Assembly: GCF_014697425.1 (NCBI RefSeq)
Contig: NZ_JACJRU010000031.1
Coordinates: forward strand, 1-64,000
Direction of reading: 5' to 3'
From: Nostoc sp. FACHB-110
GTDB taxonomy: Bacteria > Cyanobacteriota > Cyanobacteriia > Cyanobacteriales > Nostocaceae
DNA length: 64,000 nucleotides
Below are positions 60,891 through 64,000 of the stretch, one piece after another. Made by a program: the position numbers and the translations under genes. Every line of letters begins with the position of its first letter. The stretch's first letter is position 1. The notes beneath the pieces are model-generated. The model was not told the DNA's origin. It worked only from the letters and a program-made list of their open reading frames with translations, and made no database searches.

Positions 60891-63218
60891 TTATAAATTT
60901 TCAGCAGAACTATCTGGCCAAGGTGTGGTAGGCACATCTGCTAGCTGTAAGTGGGTTGTATGGGGAGTTGGTAAATTATCTAGTGCAATCAGAACTTCTG
61001 CGGCTGATTGATATCTTTGTTTAAAGTCATCTAGTACCATTTTGCTCAATATTTCAGCTAAAGCATCACTGACAAATGCCTTATCTTTCCATTCCCACTC
61101 ACCATCTTCATTTCTGTCGATTTCATGGGGGGCAATACCTGTTAAAGCTCGAATGCCAATCATACCGATTGCATAGATATCACTACTGTATTGCGGACGA
61201 CCAAAACATTGTTCGCTAGGTGCATAACCCTTAGTCCCAATGCCAATGGTAAAAGGAGATTGCTCGGAATGCTCAACTTGAGGCGTAGATAGTTCTTTGA
61301 CTGCACCAAAGTCAATCAATACAAGTTTTTTATCGGAATGTCGCCTAATGATATTGCTGGGTTTAATATCTCGGTGAATTACTTTGTTTTCATGAACAAA
61401 TACTAATATTTGTAATAATTCCCTGATAATTTTGGTGACTGTAGTTTCTGATAAACCTTGACCTAAAGGTAGTTCTTTAATTAAGGAATGACCAACTATA
61501 TATTCTTGTACTAAATAAAATTCATCGTCTTGTTCAAAATACGCTAACAGTTGGGGAATTTGAGGGTAAGTTCCTAATTTTTCGAGCGTTTCTGCTTCTG
61601 AGTGAAATAAACGTCTGGCTAGCTGTAAATTTTTAGCTTGGGTGTTGGCTGGCTTTAATTGTTTGACAACACAGTGGGGATAACCAGGACGTTGCATATC
61701 TTCAGCAATGTAAGTCTCACTGAACCCACCAGAACCAAGAACTTTGACAATTTTATAGCGTCCGGCGAGGATTTTGCCTGATAAGGCGATATCCCTTTGC
61801 TGGAGTAAATCTTGTAGGTCATTTTGTTGGCTAATAATCTCTTGTACAACAGGAGATGTTTTATATTTTTGAAAAATAGTTACTAGTTGGCGCGTTCTCA
61901 TCTTTTCTTTGGCGATTTCTGCTCCCAAAAAAGATAAGCCGTTACCAGCGATCGCTATTATTGGTATAGCGGTGGGGAAAATTAATTGACCATATATAAA
62001 GCTGATATAGCTAATTCCTCCCCATACACTAGCACAGAGTATACTTGCTAAAAATCTTTTGATATAGTTTTTTGTTCTGGTGACAATGTAGAGTGTAGTA
62101 CCCACTAAAACAAATACAAATAATCCTTGCAAAGCTCGACTAGAAATTGCTTGAGCGATCGCTTTATTTTCCATTAAAGTAGCGATCGCATTGGCGTGAA
62201 TTTCTACTCCCGACATCCGTTCAGAAGAATTACCAACAGCCACTGGATGATAATCATTATGTAATTTTTCTGTTGAGCCAATCAAAACTATCTTGTTTTG
62301 AAAAACTCTTCCTTGCTGCAAATAGTTATTCCAGTTTTGTGCATCTAGAACATACCATAATGGTATTTGTTCAAATGTTCCGGCTGTCCCCCAAAAATAA
62401 ATGCGCTCGCCTTTTGGCTGCGGATATTTGATGTTGGCTGAGGCTAAAACAGCTTCATCAAAAGATGAGACTTTCTCTTGTAAATCACTATCTGCTGTTA
62501 ACAGCTTAGAAAATTCACTAGCTAATTTGTGAATTTTGCCATCAGCATCTAAAGGAAAATTTACTGTACCATACACAACCCCACCAACTTGAAACATCTC
62601 TTGTGGTACAGTCAACTGCATAAAAGAACCTTGATGGCTCTCAAAGGTTTCATATAACGCTGCTAAAGCAACTTTATGACCATACTTTTTTAAAGCTGCT
62701 TGGAGTTGGCGATCGTCCGTAATGCCATAACTGCTTGGCGTATCGAATACTACGTCAAGTGCCACAGACCGCGCCCCAGCTTTGACTAATTTTTCGATAA
62801 TTTGGGCATAAGCAGCCCGTTTAAACGGAAAAGATTTCAGTGGTTCTAGGTAGGCATACTGTTGTGGATCTGAATTATAGTACTGTTCGGGAACTGAAAT
62901 TGACTGGTCATCAATAGCTAATATCACGATATCGGCTGGCGGTGCGATCGTCAAAGACGTTGCTCCGGTTATCGCACCTCGCAGTTGAAAAAATGCCGAA
63001 AGTGTCTGACTTTCACTCAAATCAACCCATCCCACACTAAAAGCAGTCATGAATGCCGCCCCAATTGTGGAAGCAGCTACTAAAAAATGGCTGAAGCGCG
63101 CTACTAGCTTAGATTGGTAGGCAGATGCTGTCAGAGTTACTTTTGTCGGTTTGCCGGAAGCTATATTGGCAGTAGAGACATATTTTTTAGTGAAGGTAGA
63201 TGTAGGTTCCTCTGCCAT
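60891..63218 (-). CDS. CHASE2-domain Ser/Thr protein kinase, 775 aa
   Basis: One N-terminal membrane helix (about 42-64) precedes an extracytoplasmic CHASE2 sensor domain (about 68-345, with ADIVILAIDDQSI and GARSVALDVVFD). Two to three helices follow (about 363-430). The C terminus is a full Hanks-type kinase (about 487-760): glycine loop GSGGFSETY, Lys519 in VVKQLK, HRDIKPSN (615-622) and DFG (636-638), so it should be active. It would phosphorylate Ser/Thr after sensing an unknown ligand. Such proteins are common in filamentous cyanobacteria. No phosphatase is adjacent. Confidence 0.92.
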   Translation of the reverse strand: MAEEPTSTFTKKYVSTANIASGKPTKVTLTASAYQSKLVARFSHFLVAASTIGAAFMTAFSVGWVDLSESQTLSAFFQLRGAITGATSLTIAPPADIVILAIDDQSISVPEQYYNSDPQQYAYLEPLKSFPFKRAAYAQIIEKLVKAGARSVALDVVFDTPSSYGITDDRQLQAALKKYGHKVALAALYETFESHQGSFMQLTVPQEMFQVGGVVYGTVNFPLDADGKIHKLASEFSKLLTADSDLQEKVSSFDEAVLASANIKYPQPKGERIYFWGTAGTFEQIPLWYVLDAQNWNNYLQQGRVFQNKIVLIGSTEKLHNDYHPVAVGNSSERMSGVEIHANAIATLMENKAIAQAISSRALQGLFVFVLVGTTLYIVTRTKNYIKRFLASILCASVWGGISYISFIYGQLIFPTAIPIIAIAGNGLSFLGAEIAKEKMRTRQLVTIFQKYKTSPVVQEIISQQNDLQDLLQQRDIALSGKILAGRYKIVKVLGSGGFSETYIAEDMQRPGYPHCVVKQLKPANTQAKNLQLARRLFHSEAETLEKLGTYPQIPQLLAYFEQDDEFYLVQEYIVGHSLIKELPLGQGLSETTVTKIIRELLQILVFVHENKVIHRDIKPSNIIRRHSDKKLVLIDFGAVKELSTPQVEHSEQSPFTIGIGTKGYAPSEQCFGRPQYSSDIYAIGMIGIRALTGIAPHEIDRNEDGEWEWKDKAFVSDALAEILSKMVLDDFKQRYQSAAEVLIALDNLPTPHTTHLQLADVPTTPWPDSSAENL

Positions 63219-64000
63219 ATTGTGTTAATAATTGGTTTACGTACAACTTGAATTTATTCAGTCCCTTAAGAGTAAAAATACATTGATATTAGAGTTAAAT
63301 GAGAATCTTATACTTTTGTAATCTATCTTCTGTTTGGCTGCACAGTTTAATGAGTCTAACTGAATTTCACTCCTTTTCAGTCCAGTAAATGTCTAAATGA
63401 CTCTTGAATTCACATCCCAGTAGAGATTGAGCCATTGTTTGGATCTGCACATATTTCGATTCTGCATTGGTTGACTGGGGGATTTTCATCTGTTTAGATA
63501 AAACAAGCTTTCTAGAAAAAATATCCAGAAAGCTTATTTTCATGGGATTTCTCCCTTTGACATTCAGTCGGATATCCTAAAAATCCGATCTTTTGTTAAC
63601 AGTAAAACCTATAAGTAGATTAATATATTTGAAATCTCTGTTTAATTCCCTGCTCTTATGCTTTGCCTAATTTCCTTAACAGATAACTTAACTTAACTCA
63701 ACTATATTCATATATGGACATCAGCCAATATCTTCCCTTGAGACCTATGTCTTACCTCTTTAGGAGTAAAATTGACACTTATATAACTAACAATGCTGTT
63801 ACTCAGTTAACTTTATTGGTAGATTTTGATTGTAGTACGTATTTATATAGTGTTAGAGGTTAAACTGTTGAACACCCAGCAGCTTGGGTTTATGTGGATG
63901 CAAAATTTATGCTTTGTAAGATGTAGGATAAAACCTATACATGAAAAGTTCCGTCAGCGATATTAAGAAAATTATGATTTAAGAGTTGCTATAATCTATT
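63219..64000. other. 782-base spacer at the window edge
   Basis: Upstream of the CHASE2 kinase. The only clear structure is the hairpin at 63505-63535. No supported ORF; a gene may begin beyond the edge. Confidence 0.4.
63501..63540. terminator. inverted repeat, possible bidirectional terminator
   Basis: AAGCTTTCT (63505-63513) pairs perfectly with AGAAAGCTT (63527-63535), 9 bp with a 13-base loop. Flanking A and T runs allow termination from either side, although AT content is high. Confidence 0.55.

Noticed and set aside
1..64000. CRISPR array
   Set aside because: No regularly spaced direct repeats of 25-40 bases were seen; the tandem repeats present are 7-mers or coding repeats.

Overview
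This window is chromosomal DNA from a cyanobacterium, most likely a filamentous, heterocyst-forming member of the Nostocales (Nostoc, Anabaena or Calothrix type). The signs are the very frequent HIP1 octamer GCGATCGC, heptanucleotide STRR repeats between genes, ferredoxin-thioredoxin reductase subunit FtrV, an XisI homologue, Rcp1-type response regulators, a cyanobacteriochrome-type kinase and many long AT-rich spacers. Most genes are single or in short operons on either strand. There is no prophage, CRISPR array or large island.

Layout. 1-9 kb: a metallophosphoesterase, a branched-chain-amino-acid-type binding lipoprotein, a GFA protein, a di-haem cytochrome, a DUF4351 protein and a large ClC-CBS-Usp chloride transporter. 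9-20 kb: a PP2C phosphatase with a zinc ribbon, ftrV, a YdcF protein, an APH/AAA fusion kinase, and the housekeeping genes purA-rplY, ruvB and hisF, then tRNA-Ala(GGC). 20-25 kb: IS630 debris and a broken small gene, then a secreted 1198-residue TPR-CHAT protein. 25-31 kb: a translationally coupled pair encoding membrane-anchored proteins (one an Hsp70/actin-fold ATPase), two miniature transposable elements, and a Gly/Thr repeat protein with a WGxxGxxG tail. 31-41 kb: ExbB-ExbD, a Cache-HAMP histidine kinase, a YkvA protein, a lipase-like hydrolase and a GH15 family protein. 41-48 kb: an RHH-MazF toxin-antitoxin pair, mgtE behind a highly structured leader, a long non-coding gap, a di-haem oxidoreductase and pyrB. 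48-57 kb: a three-gene phosphorelay operon led by a DXCF-type cyanobacteriochrome kinase, then hisG, an OmpR-type regulator and pyrD. 58-64 kb: the Ro60/Rsr (TROVE) gene with its RNAs, an orphan xisI and a CHASE2 serine/threonine kinase.

The most interesting system is at 58.0-60.2 kb. The TROVE/Ro60 gene is flanked by three RNA genes that look like tRNAs whose anticodon arm has been replaced by a Y-RNA-like stem-loop. All three have a perfect or near-perfect acceptor stem and a perfect T stem. They differ in decay of the tRNA mimicry (one lacks the D arm) and in the putative Ro-binding motif. Other strong leads are a nested leader structure that would hide the mgtE ribosome-binding site, the DXCF photoreceptor phosphorelay operon, a ClC protein whose gating glutamate is glutamine, and a complete 136-bp MITE with 10-bp target duplications.

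All calls come from reading the sequence and from memory of protein families. No database search or folding program was run.
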